Source of the DNA: Streptomyces sp. man185
GTDB lineage: Bacteria; Actinomycetota; Actinomycetes; Streptomycetales; Streptomycetaceae
Direction of reading: 5' to 3'
Length of the DNA: 64,000 nt
Assembly: GCA_002551355.1 (NCBI GenBank)
Contig: NTHE01000018.1
Span: forward strand, 58,906-122,905
Of this stretch, positions 33,228 through 43,109 are shown in pieces (position 1 is the stretch's first letter; the number at the start of each line of letters is the position of its first letter). The notes beneath the pieces are model-generated. The model saw only the letters and a program-made list of their open reading frames with translations. It made no database searches and had not been told where the DNA came from. The position numbers were made by a program, and so were the translations under genes.

Positions 33228-33476
33228 TCAATCACCGCCTCCCCCGCCACAGCCGCCTCCCCCACCACCGCACGAGTGCCCCCCGGAGCTTCGGCCCCCA
33301 CCGGAGCGTCGGCTCCCACCGGACTGTCCGCTCCCACCGGGGCGTCGGCTCCCACCGGAAGAACGCGTGCCTCCACCGCCCGCATCCCGGCTGCCATCAC
33401 GCACCATCCGCCACAGCAGCCACACGGCGGCCACCACCGGCACCCCCAGCAGCAGCACCGAGAAGACGATCTCCAT
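33228..33476 (-). CDS. tiny membrane protein with Gly/Ser/Cys-rich tail, copy B
   Basis: An 82-residue protein: one N-terminal transmembrane helix (MEIVFSVLLLGVPVVAAVWLLW), a short basic patch and a tail of Gly, Ser, Arg ending GGHSCGGGGGGCGGGGGD, with two cysteines and one histidine. A GGTGAGGG ribosome site lies just before the ATG. It is a paralogue of the gene 127 bases upstream, and the two share an almost identical leader. Function unknown; the His/Cys tail could bind metal or be modified. It is the second member of a tandem duplication. Confidence 0.65.
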   Translation of the reverse strand: MEIVFSVLLLGVPVVAAVWLLWRMVRDGSRDAGGGGTRSSGGSRRPGGSGQSGGSRRSGGGRSSGGHSCGGGGGGCGGGGGD

Positions 33477-33479
33477 ACC

Positions 33480-33600
33480 CTCACCCGCCTTTCTTCCCCC
33501 GAAGCGAGGTCCCCCGTCGCTTCCCCGTTGTTGTGTGACAGGGGCTCCGCAGAGCCCCCGCGCGCCGAAGCGGACTTGAGCGCCCCCGGGGCTTCGGCCC
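33480..33600 (-). repeat. duplicated leader, downstream copy
   Basis: This ~120-base leader is repeated at 33890-34013 before the sister gene. The identical core covers about 60 bases and includes the inverted repeat GAAGCGA - 9 bases - TCGCTTC (33501-33523). The 3' part of the core runs straight into the ribosome site. Divergence is concentrated at the distal end. Confidence 0.8.
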
Positions 33601-33602
33601 GG

Positions 33603-33884
33603 TCAGCTGCCCCCGCCCCCGCAGCCACCGCCGCCGCCGCACGACGAGCCGCCGCCGCAGGAGTGGCCGCCCGAGTGGCCGCCGGAGCCGCCGCTGCCAC
33701 AGGACGAGCCGGAGTCGGTGCCACCCGCCCACCAGGCGCCACCGGCGCCGCCCGCCGAGGCTCCGCTCGCCGACCCCCGGCGTCCGGAGCGCGACGACGA
33801 GCCGCGCCCGCTGCGCGTGGCCCGCAGGACGATCAGCAGCCCTCCGACGACGGCTGCGATCAGTACCACGATGAAGACGCTCAT
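33603..33884 (-). CDS. tiny membrane protein with Gly/Ser/Cys-rich tail, copy A
   Basis: A 93-residue protein from ATG 33884. It has an N-terminal transmembrane helix (MSVFIVVLIAAVVGGLLIVL), a basic Arg/Ser patch and a Gly/Ser tail with GGHSGGHSCGGGSSCGGGGGCGGGGS, carrying four cysteines and two histidines. Its leader and overall design are shared with the next gene downstream, so the pair arose by tandem duplication of a ~400-base unit. No family recognised. It is divergent from the aminotransferase gene at 34015. Confidence 0.68.
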   Translation of the reverse strand: MSVFIVVLIAAVVGGLLIVLRATRSGRGSSSRSGRRGSASGASAGGAGGAWWAGGTDSGSSCGSGGSGGHSGGHSCGGGSSCGGGGGCGGGGS

Positions 33885-33889
33885 GGCCC

Positions 33890-34013
33890 TCACCCGCCTT
33901 TCTTTCCCCCGAAGCGAGGTCCCCCGTCGCTTCCCCGTTGTTGTGTGAGAGGGGGATTCCCAAGGCCCTCGCGCGCCAAAGCGGACTTGAGCAACTCCAG
34001 AGCTTCGGCCCAG
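33890..34013 (-). repeat. duplicated leader, upstream copy
   Basis: Second copy of the leader described at 33480-33600, with the same GAAGCGA / TCGCTTC inverted repeat at 33911-33933. It fills the whole gap between the small gene and the divergent aminotransferase, so it must contain the promoter of the small gene. Confidence 0.8.
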
Positions 34014-34014
34014 G

Positions 34015-35220
34015 ATGGCGCCCATGACACAGGGACGACCGACCCAGGGAAACCCGGCGCAGGGGCGGGGGCCGCTCAACCGCCGCCTCGCCGCGTTCGG
34101 CACGACGATCTTCGCCGAGATGTCCGCGCTGGCCCAGCAGACCGGCTCCATCAACCTCGGCCAGGGCTTCCCCGACACCGACGGCCCCGAGGAGATCCGG
34201 GAGGCGGCGGTCCGGGCGCTGCGCGCCGGCCACGGCAACCAGTACCCACCGGGCCCCGGCGTCCCGGAACTGCGCAACGCCGTCGCCGCCCACCAGGAGC
34301 GCTTCTACGGCCTGACCTGGTCCCCGGACACGGAGGTCCTGGTGACCACCGGGGCCACCGAGGCGATCGCCGCCTCCCTGCTCGCCCTCCTCGAACCGGA
34401 CGACGAGGTCATCGCGTTCGAGCCGTACTACGACTCTTACGCCGCCTGCATCGCCATGGCGGGCGCGAAACGCGTACCGCTCACCCTGCGCGCCCCTCAC
34501 TTCCGGCCGGACCTCGACGAACTGCGCACCCTGATCACCCCGCGCACCCGCCTGCTGCTCCTGAACACCCCGCACAACCCGACCGGCACGGTGCTCACCC
34601 CCGACGAGCTGGCCGGGATCGCGGCCCTCGCGGTGGAGCACGATCTGCTGGTGGTCACCGACGAGGTGTACGAGCACCTCGTCTTCACGGGGGCGCATCA
34701 CCCGATCGCCGCGCTCCCCGCGATGCGCGAGCGCACGGTGTCCATCTCCTCGTCGGGGAAGACGTTCTCGTACACGGGGTGGAAGATCGGCTGGGTCACG
34801 GGGGACGCGGTGCTGGTGGCGGCCGTGCGCGCGGCGAAGCAGTATCTGACCTTCGTGAGCGGGGGACCGTTCCAGTACGCGATCGCCGAGGCGCTGGCCC
34901 TGCCGGACGCGTTCTTCACCGGCTTCCGCGCGGACATGCACCGCAAGCGGGACCTGCTGGCGAAGGGCCTGCGCGCCGCGGGCTTCCAGGTGTACGAGCC
35001 GGAGGGGACCTACTTCATCACCACCGACATCTCCCCGTTCGGCGGCGAGGACGCGTACGCCTTCTGCCGCGCGCTGCCGGAGCGCTGCGGGGTGGCGGCG
35101 GTGCCGAACTCGGTCTTCTACGACGACCCGGAGGCGGGCCGGAGCCAGGTCCGGTTCACGTTCTGCAAGAAGGACGAGGTGCTGGAGGAGGCGGTGGAAC
35201 GGCTGGCGCGGCTGGGGTGA
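34015..35220 (+). CDS. class I/II PLP aminotransferase (methionine/kynurenine aminotransferase-like)
   Basis: A 401-residue aminotransferase; ATG 34024 is an alternative start. Motifs: TGSINLGQGFPDTDGP, YPPGPGVPELRNAVAAH, TTGATEAIAASLLALLEP, LLNTPHNPTGTVL, VVTDEVYEHLVF and the PLP lysine in SSSGKTFSYTGWKIGWVTG (about residue 245). This resembles YbdL/KAT-type enzymes, which act on methionine, glutamine or kynurenine. Conserved near clpB in streptomycetes. It stands alone and ends at a strong bidirectional terminator. Confidence 0.87.
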   Translation: MAPMTQGRPTQGNPAQGRGPLNRRLAAFGTTIFAEMSALAQQTGSINLGQGFPDTDGPEEIREAAVRALRAGHGNQYPPGPGVPELRNAVAAHQERFYGLTWSPDTEVLVTTGATEAIAASLLALLEPDDEVIAFEPYYDSYAACIAMAGAKRVPLTLRAPHFRPDLDELRTLITPRTRLLLLNTPHNPTGTVLTPDELAGIAALAVEHDLLVVTDEVYEHLVFTGAHHPIAALPAMRERTVSISSSGKTFSYTGWKIGWVTGDAVLVAAVRAAKQYLTFVSGGPFQYAIAEALALPDAFFTGFRADMHRKRDLLAKGLRAAGFQVYEPEGTYFITTDISPFGGEDAYAFCRALPERCGVAAVPNSVFYDDPEAGRSQVRFTFCKKDEVLEEAVERLARLG

Positions 35221-35240
35221 GGACGGCCGGGCACGGAAGC

Positions 35241-35277
35241 GGCCCGGGAGACGGTCGTGACGACCGTCTCCCGGGCC
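35241..35277. terminator. bidirectional terminator between aminotransferase and YbjN genes
   Basis: Perfect 17-base stem GGCCCGGGAGACGGTCG / CGACCGTCTCCCGGGCC with a TGA loop, between convergent genes. Confidence 0.9.
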
Positions 35278-35295
35278 GTGCCCATCGCTGGGGGA

Positions 35296-35844
35296 CTAGG
35301 CGCCCGCGGGCTCCTCGCCGTCCTCCGTCTTGCCCTCGGCGGGCTGGATGCCGAGGCGCTCGACGAGCCACTTGTCGAACTCGATCGAGGCGCGCACCCA
35401 GCTCACCGTCGAGGAGACGAAGTGCTCCAGGCTGACGCCGGTGCCGATGAGCATCTGCGCCTCACCGATCAGCCGGACGGAACCCGCCTCGCCCTCCTCG
35501 CCCTCGTGGGCGTGGGTGTAGACCTTGGGCCACAGAGTGCGGCGGTTCCAGTCGTCGATGGCGTCCAGCAGGACGGGACGCTGGTCGAGCGCGTGCGGGC
35601 GGTCGTAGAACGTACGGACCGAGAAGACCTGCTGCTCGTCCTCGCCCCGGAACATGAAGTACGTCCGGAACTCTTCCCACGGCGCCGCGAGGTCGCCCTC
35701 GTCGTCGACGACGTACTTCAGCTCCATCTGGTCGAGAAGCTGCTTGACGAGGTCCTGGTCAGGGACGACGGGGCCCTCCGGTCCTGCCGCCTGCGGTTCG
35801 GGCTGGCCCCCGAAATTAGGAATCGAGGACGGATCGATGCTCAC
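35296..35844 (-). CDS. YbjN-domain protein
   Basis: A 182-residue protein from GTG 35844 (after GAAGGGA). The YbjN / type III chaperone-like fold is indicated by LVKQLLDQMELKYVVDDEGDLAAPWEEFRTYFMFRGEDEQQVFSVRTFYDR and LIGEAQMLIGTGVSLEHFVSSTVSWVRASIEFDKWL. The N- and C-terminal ends are acidic and disordered. YbjN proteins influence stress or motility gene expression in other bacteria, but the mechanism is unclear. It is just upstream of clpB on the same strand but separated by about 130 bases. Confidence 0.82.
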   Translation of the reverse strand: MSIDPSSIPNFGGQPEPQAAGPEGPVVPDQDLVKQLLDQMELKYVVDDEGDLAAPWEEFRTYFMFRGEDEQQVFSVRTFYDRPHALDQRPVLLDAIDDWNRRTLWPKVYTHAHEGEEGEAGSVRLIGEAQMLIGTGVSLEHFVSSTVSWVRASIEFDKWLVERLGIQPAEGKTEDGEEPAGA

Positions 35845-35972
35845 CGTTATTTCCCTTCGTGCGGTTGCGGCCATCCTCTCCCATGGCGGGCGGGGCATGG
35901 CAAGCCCGCACGGCCCCTATCCGCCACAAGCTGACACGCGGCGGGTGCGGAAGGGGGCCGGGGGCCGGTTCC

Positions 35973-38573
<2,601 letters not shown>

Positions 38574-38632
38574 GTGTGGTTACTCCTCCTCGCAGCGGTG
38601 AGTCATCGCTTTGACCTACTCGACGAAACAAA

Positions 38633-38653
38633 GTTGAGTCTACTCCACTCAAG
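38633..38653. promoter_or_regulatory. HAIR operator (HspR) before clpB
   Basis: GTTGAGT - 7 bases - ACTCAAG matches the HspR-associated inverted repeat CTTGAGT-N7-ACTCAAG in 13 of 14 positions. It is 60-80 bases upstream of the clpB GTG. Confidence 0.9.
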
Positions 38654-38732
38654 GCGATGGATGCACGCATACCGGCCCCGGTGCGGCATCGGCTCACCAC
38701 ACGCACCTGCCGCATCGGCCTAGGCTGCCCCC

Positions 38733-39140
38733 ATGGCCCAGGCAGACGTACGCAACCCCGCACCCGAGTACCTCGCGTTCTGGCGCGAGAGCCACCTGTC
38801 CACCCTGACGACCCCCCGCCCGGACGGCACGCCGCACGTGGTGCCGGTCTGCGTGACGTACGACCCGGAGGCCGGCGTGGCGCGCGTGATCACCGACGGG
38901 GGCAGCCGCAAGGTCGCCCACATCCGGGCGGCCGGCCCCGACGGGGCACGCGTGGCCGTCTGCCAGATCGACCGGGCCCGCTGGGCGACCCTGGAGGGCC
39001 GCGCGGTCATCCGCACGGAGCCGGAGACCGTGAAGGACGCGGAGGCGCGCCACGAGGAGCGCTACGGCCGCGCGCCCCGGATCAACCCGACCCGGGTCGT
39101 CATCGAGATCACCCTCGACCGGGCGCTCGGCAAGGCCTGA
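38733..39140 (+). CDS. PPOX-class (F420- or FMN-dependent) oxidoreductase-like protein
   Basis: A 135-residue split-barrel flavin-type protein: YLAFWRESHLSTLTTPRPDGTPHVVPVCVTYDPEAGVARVITDGGSRKVAHIRA, CQIDRARWATLEGRAVI, RINPTRVVIEITLDRALG. Actinobacterial relatives use F420 or act as heme/biliverdin-binding PPOX proteins. It is divergent from clpB, so the intergenic HAIR element could touch its promoter. Substrate unknown. Confidence 0.85.
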   Translation: MAQADVRNPAPEYLAFWRESHLSTLTTPRPDGTPHVVPVCVTYDPEAGVARVITDGGSRKVAHIRAAGPDGARVAVCQIDRARWATLEGRAVIRTEPETVKDAEARHEERYGRAPRINPTRVVIEITLDRALGKA

Positions 39141-39182
39141 CCACGCTCCGCCCGCCGCCCTCCCGGACGGGGACAGCACAAC

Positions 39183-39213
39183 GGCGCCACCGTGTTCAGG
39201 TCACGGTGGCGCC
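39183..39213. terminator. terminator between PPOX and SAV_915-like genes
   Basis: Perfect 12-base stem GGCGCCACCGTG / CACGGTGGCGCC with a 7-base loop, between convergent genes. Confidence 0.85.
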
Positions 39214-39261
39214 GCTGTGTGGGGGAAGCGCCGGAGCGATGGGTGACGACGGGGGAATCGC

Positions 39262-39582
39262 TCAGGCACTGCGGGGGGTGGCGGAAAGGGGTTCTGCGTC
39301 GAACAGCTCGTGGTCCCGCTGATCGAGGTTGACGAAGATCATGCCGTACCTGACGGCACAGCGGACCGGCTGCGGCGCACCGCGGGGCCGGCGGAGACAG
39401 CGATAGGCGCGGACGTCCTCGTCCTCTTCCAGCACCACGACGATCGGCTCTCCGAACAGGGTGACCATCAACGAGTCGCCACGGCGGGGGAGGGCCGTGA
39501 GCAGATCGATGAAATGCCACCCTGAGCGATAGGCGGTTGCCATCTCGCGCCGGAAGGTGCGGTCGTCCGGCGGGGTGGTCAT
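39262..39582 (-). CDS. SAV_915-like small protein coupled to repeat peptide
   Basis: A 106-residue protein with LMVTLFGEPIVVVLEEDEDVRAYRCLRRPRGAPQPVRCAVRYGMIFVNLDQRDHELFD. I associate this pattern with the SAV_915 family, a streptomycete-specific group of unknown function. Its ATG overlaps the stop of the upstream repeat-peptide gene (ATGA at 39579-39582), so both are translated from one message. It may be a partner, modifier or immunity component for the peptide, but that is inference. Confidence 0.65.
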   Translation of the reverse strand: MTTPPDDRTFRREMATAYRSGWHFIDLLTALPRRGDSLMVTLFGEPIVVVLEEDEDVRAYRCLRRPRGAPQPVRCAVRYGMIFVNLDQRDHELFDAEPLSATPRSA

Positions 39583-39818
39583 GCGACCGTGCGGGCCGGC
39601 GCGACCCAGCCGATATCCCCTGGGACCGCGGCGGGCGCGACCCAGCCGATGTCACCCGGGACCGCGGCGGGCGCGACCCAGCCGATGTCACTGGGTGCTG
39701 CAGCCTGAACAGCCTTCTGCTCGCCGCTGCCGCCCATGACGCCGACGCCCGTCAGCCCGAGTCCAAGGGCCGCGACGAACGAGGCGGCAAGCGCCGAGCG
39801 AAGCATTCGCTTGTACAT
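39579..39818 (-). CDS. exported short peptide precursor with three DIGWVAP repeats
   Basis: A 79-residue precursor from ATG 39818. Residues 1-40 are a signal peptide-like segment (MYKRMLRSALAASFVAALGL and on, ending VQAAA). The remainder is DIGWVAPAAVPG twice and DIGWVAPARTVA, i.e. three 12-residue units with no cysteine. Each unit carries the same Asp-Ile-Gly-Trp core. The design is like a multicopy peptide precursor. It is divergent from a LuxR-type regulator and its stop overlaps the SAV_915-like start. No known family recognised; secreted signal, antimicrobial or structural peptide are all possible. Confidence 0.7.
   Translation of the reverse strand: MYKRMLRSALAASFVAALGLGLTGVGVMGGSGEQKAVQAAAPSDIGWVAPAAVPGDIGWVAPAAVPGDIGWVAPARTVA
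39599..39706. repeat. 36-base tandem repeat, three copies, in the peptide gene
   Basis: Units begin at 39599, 39635 and 39671. Copies 1 and 2 differ mainly around GATATCCCCTGGG versus GATGTCACCCGGG; copy 3 diverges after GATGTCA. The period of 36 preserves the reading frame and gives 12-residue peptide repeats. Confidence 0.92.
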
Positions 39819-39912
39819 AGTCGGCTTCGTCCTCACTTGTGGATTCTTCTCCCCCGCACCTAAGACGATGTCCCACCTGGGCACACGAACACCACTGGGT
39901 CGATGCATCATG

Positions 39913-39930
39913 TTCCTGAATGTTCAGGAA
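39913..39930. promoter_or_regulatory. palindrome in divergent promoter of regulator and peptide genes
   Basis: TTCCTGAATGTTCAGGAA has perfect 8-base arms and a 2-base spacer. It is 17 bases before the LuxR-type start and about 95 bases before the peptide start. A perfect dyad here is a good candidate operator for the adjacent regulator. Confidence 0.7.
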
Positions 39931-39946
39931 CCTGGGGGGTGGAGAA

Positions 39947-40930
39947 ATGACCACAAGCCACATAAAAACGACACATCCTCACGGGATCACCGAACTATGC
40001 GAAGCAGGGGGACGTCTTTACGCCACCGCACTCCGGTCCGGCCGCATCGCCCGATCCGAACTGGAACCCGCTCCGTGCCTGATGGAATTCGCACTGCTCC
40101 ATCCGGACCCGGACGACCCGGGCTGGCTCCGGCCGGTACCTCCGTCAGCGGCGCTGGCCCAGCACCTGCACCCCATAGAACGCGAGATCCAGGAACGCCG
40201 ACGGCATTCGGTGGAACTGACCGAGTCCTTCGAGCCCTTTATGGACATCAGCGCCCAGGGTCCGCCCATGACGCATGCCATCACCGTGCTGGAGGGCGTC
40301 AACCGGATCAACGCGGCCCTCGACCTCGCGACCACGGAATGCCGGGCCGAGGTGCTCACCGTCCAGCCGGGCGGCGGACGGAACGAGGACCAGCTCAGCA
40401 AGTCGCTGGAGCGCGGACTGTCCGTCGTCCACCGCGGAGTACGCATCCGCACCCTCTACCAGCACACGGTGCGCCACAGCCCCAGCACCCTGGCCTACGC
40501 CGAGCGGATAGCCAACGACAACGTGGAGATCCGGACGCTCGAAGAGCTCATAGAGCGCCTGATCGTCTTCGACCGCACGGTCGCCTTCATCCCCGCCCAG
40601 GACGACCGCCAGGTCGCCCTCGAACTGCGACACCCCGGCCTCGTCGAATATCTCGTGAAGGTCTTCGAACAGCTCTGGACCCGTGCGGCGCCACTCCTCG
40701 AAGAGGTCAAGTACGACCCGATGCCACAGGGAATCAGCGGCGTTCAGCGTTCCATCGCCCAACTTCTCGTCGAGGGGCACGTCGACGATTCCATCGCCCG
40801 CCGACTCGGCATGAACGTCCGGACCTGCCGCGCCCACGTGGCCAAGCTCTCCGCCGCCCTGGGCAGCAGCAGCCGTGCCCAACTCGGCTATCTGATCGCG
40901 CGTTCAGGAATCCTGGACCAGAACTCCTGA
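39947..40930 (+). CDS. LuxR-type regulator with TrmB/phospholipase-D-like sensor domain
   Basis: A 327-residue protein from ATG 39947 (after GGGTGGAG). The C-terminal LuxR-type helix-turn-helix is ISGVQRSIAQLLVEGHVDDSIARRLGMNVRTCRAHVAKLSAALGSSSRAQLGYLIARSGIL. The middle region (about residues 110-250: AITVLEGVNRINAALDLATTECRAEVLTVQPGG ... LERLIVFDRTVAFIP) resembles the TrmB C-terminal/phospholipase-D-like domain of many actinobacterial LuxR regulators. No receiver or ATPase domain is present. It is divergent from the DIGW peptide gene, and I infer that it regulates it, possibly sensing the peptide. Confidence 0.85.
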   Translation: MTTSHIKTTHPHGITELCEAGGRLYATALRSGRIARSELEPAPCLMEFALLHPDPDDPGWLRPVPPSAALAQHLHPIEREIQERRRHSVELTESFEPFMDISAQGPPMTHAITVLEGVNRINAALDLATTECRAEVLTVQPGGGRNEDQLSKSLERGLSVVHRGVRIRTLYQHTVRHSPSTLAYAERIANDNVEIRTLEELIERLIVFDRTVAFIPAQDDRQVALELRHPGLVEYLVKVFEQLWTRAAPLLEEVKYDPMPQGISGVQRSIAQLLVEGHVDDSIARRLGMNVRTCRAHVAKLSAALGSSSRAQLGYLIARSGILDQNS

Positions 40931-40996
40931 AGCCCCCACCAGCCACCGCTCCCCCCACTCGTCGCCCAACCCTGGCCGGGACACGGCCGCACAAAA

Positions 40997-41934
40997 CTGT
41001 GTCCAACCGCCGTCCGGCCCTACGAGAGGGCTCTCCGCAACGGCCGCATCGCCCGCGCCGAGACCCTGCCGGCCCCCTGCCTCATCGAGATGGCACTGCT
41101 CCACCCCGACCCGCTCGACGACGCGCGGATGCGACCCGTGCCCCCGTCAGCGGCGCTGGCACACCTGCCGGCCCCCCTCACCCGCGAGATCGACGAACGC
41201 ATCCGTCTCACCGCCGCTCTGAGCAGCTCACTCGCCCCTCTGGCAGAGGTGGCGAGCGACGACCCGAACCTCGCCATCACCGTCCTCGAAGGCCGGAGCC
41301 TGATCGCCGAATCGCTGCGGAACGCCTCCACCGTGGCGCGGGAGGAAGTGCTCACCGCACAGCCGGGCGGCAACCGCCTGACCGACAACCTCGGGCAGGT
41401 CCTGGAGAACGCACGGGCCGTCATCACGGCCGGCGGCCGCATGCGCCACCTCTACCAGCACCCCGTGCGCTACAGCCCGGGATTCGCGGCGTACTTGAGC
41501 GAGCTCCCGCCCGGCCACCTGGAAGTCCGCACCACGGAGCAGACCATCGACCGGCTGATCGTCTTCGACCGGACGGTCGCCTACGTCCCCGCCACTCCCG
41601 ACCGCACCGCGGCCCTGGAGATCCGCCACCCGGCCCTCGTCCGCTACCTGGTCCAGGTCTACGAAGTCCTGTGGGCCCAGGCCACCCCGTACAGACAACA
41701 GCTCCCCACCACCGCCCCGGACACCCCCGTCACCGCCGTGCAACTCAGCATCGCCCGCCTCCGCACCGAGGGCCACGTCGACGACGACGTCGCCCGCAAG
41801 ATGGCATCAGCGTCCGCACCTGCCGCGCCCGCATCGCCAAACTCATGCAGACCCTCGGCGCCACCGGCCGCACCCGCCTCGGCGCGCTCCTCGTCCGCTC
41901 GGGCATCTCCGAGGCGGACCGCGACGACGCCTGA
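40997..41934 (+). pseudogene. second LuxR/TrmB-like regulator, frameshifted and start-less
   Basis: The protein is a clear paralogue of the preceding regulator (KLCPTAVRPYERALRNGRIARAETLPAPC; AITVLEGRSLIAESLRNASTVAREEVLTAQPGG; RLIVFDRTVAYVPATPDRTAALEIRHPALVRYLV). Two lesions are visible. No ATG/GTG/TTG exists in frame before the conserved N-terminus; CTG 40997 is the only candidate. At ~41803 one base is missing (ATGGCATC instead of ATGGGCATC), which moves the DNA-binding helices VRTCRARIAKLMQTLGATGRTRLGALLVRSGI into another frame. It shares the frame of the upstream gene, separated by its stop codon. Confidence 0.8.
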
Positions 41935-42049
41935 GCCGGCAGCAAGCGGTGAACTCCTCAACTGCCGCTTCACCTGCGAGAATTCCGTACGCCAGTCCTG
42001 ACCGACCTGGCGCACTCTTCCCGCGCGACCGAAGGACCACGAAGCCCGG

Positions 42050-42574
42050 ATGACCGACACCACCCCCATACCCGCCACCGTCGAGGACGACCACCACGGG
42101 GAGATCCTGGTCGAACTCGTGGGCAAGCAGGGCGAGATGCTCGTCGTGAGCGGCGAGAGAATCCCCCGCGTCGTCCTCACCCGCGCCCCCGGCGCCGAGG
42201 TCGACGACCACATCGTCATCGGCACCCGCGACCCCCACCGGCTCACGCTCACCGTGGACGGCCGGGACGCGACGATCGCGCCCGGGAAGGGGAAGCTCCG
42301 CCGGCGCTCCTACCGGGTCGACGTCGGCTGCGCGGATACGTCCTACCGCCTCGTGCCCGACTCGATCCCGAGCAGCCGGCTGACCCGCGACGGCAAGCAC
42401 ATCGGGGACTTCTCCTCGGACGGCGACCGGCGGGTGATCGCCGAGTGGCGGGACGGGGCCGCCGTCGAACCGCTCGACGCGGCGATCGGCTACGCCCTGG
42501 CCGCCGCGTTCGGCACCGGCGGCCAGCCCATGTGGATGATGGCGGTCGACGCGATCAGCGAGCTCCTGCCGTAG
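42050..42574 (+). CDS. conserved hypothetical protein upstream of heat-shock operon
   Basis: A 174-residue cytoplasmic protein (LVELVGKQGEMLVVSGERIPRVVLTRAP; DPHRLTLTVDGRDATIAPGKGKLRRRSYRVDVGCADTSYRLVPDSIPSSRLTRDGKHIGDF; AEWRDGAAVEPLDAAIGYALAAAFGTGGQPMWMMAVDAISELLP). The pattern of short beta strands then a helix looks like an LURP/tubby-like scramblase fold, but I cannot assign a family. Codon use is normal for the chromosome. It converges with hspR at a very strong terminator. Confidence 0.7.
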   Translation: MTDTTPIPATVEDDHHGEILVELVGKQGEMLVVSGERIPRVVLTRAPGAEVDDHIVIGTRDPHRLTLTVDGRDATIAPGKGKLRRRSYRVDVGCADTSYRLVPDSIPSSRLTRDGKHIGDFSSDGDRRVIAEWRDGAAVEPLDAAIGYALAAAFGTGGQPMWMMAVDAISELLP

Positions 42575-42590
42575 GGCCCGACGACCTGGA

Positions 42591-42642
42591 CACACGCAGG
42601 GGGCCGGAGAGCGGGCGAACGCTCTCCGGCCCCCTGCGTGTG
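42591..42642. terminator. 23-base-pair perfect bidirectional terminator
   Basis: Arms at 42591-42613 and 42620-42642 pair perfectly over 23 bases around a GGCGAA loop. It lies between convergent genes and isolates the dnaK-hspR operon. Confidence 0.92.
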
Positions 42643-42655
42643 GGGCAGCCAGGTC

Positions 42656-43108
42656 CTACTCCGTCGGCCGCTTCGGCTTCGGCCGCCAGACCACCAGCGC
42701 ACTGGTCTGCTGCACGTCCTGGTACGGCACCAGGTCCCGGCGGTACGAGGCGTGCACCTGGGCCTCGCGCTGCTGCATGGCGACCGCCGCGCCGTCCACC
42801 GCCGCCGAGAGCTCGGCGACACGCTGCTGGAGCGCGGTCACCTGGTTCTCCAGCTCGATGATCCGCTTGATGCCCGCGAGGTTGATGCCCTCGTCCTGCG
42901 ACAGCTGCTGCACGGTGCGCAGCAGCTCGATGTCGCGGGCCGAGTAGCGCCGGCCGCGCCCGGCCGTACGGTCCGGGGAGACCAGGCCGAGACGGTCGTA
43001 CTGGCGCAGCGTCTGCGGGTGCAGGCCCGAGAGCTGGGCCGCGATCGAGATCACGTACACCGGTGTCTCATCGGTCAGCTGGTACGGATTGCGTCGACGG
43101 CCGTCCAT
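42656..43108 (-). CDS. hspR: heat-shock repressor HspR (MerR family)
   Basis: A 150-residue MerR-type repressor. Winged helix-turn-helix: YVISIAAQLSGLHPQTLRQYDRLGLVSPDRTAGRGRRYSARDIELLRTVQQLSQDEGINLAGIKRIIELENQV, followed by a coiled coil. It binds HAIR sequences and represses dnaK, clpB and lon in streptomycetes, with DnaK acting as corepressor (established for S. coelicolor). It starts one base after the dnaJ stop codon, as the last gene of the operon it controls. Confidence 0.95.
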   Translation of the reverse strand: MDGRRRNPYQLTDETPVYVISIAAQLSGLHPQTLRQYDRLGLVSPDRTAGRGRRYSARDIELLRTVQQLSQDEGINLAGIKRIIELENQVTALQQRVAELSAAVDGAAVAMQQREAQVHASYRRDLVPYQDVQQTSALVVWRPKPKRPTE

Positions 43109-43109
43109 C

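Noticed and set aside
39599..39706. CRISPR array
   Set aside because: The 36-base units are contiguous with no spacers, and they encode repeated residues in frame.
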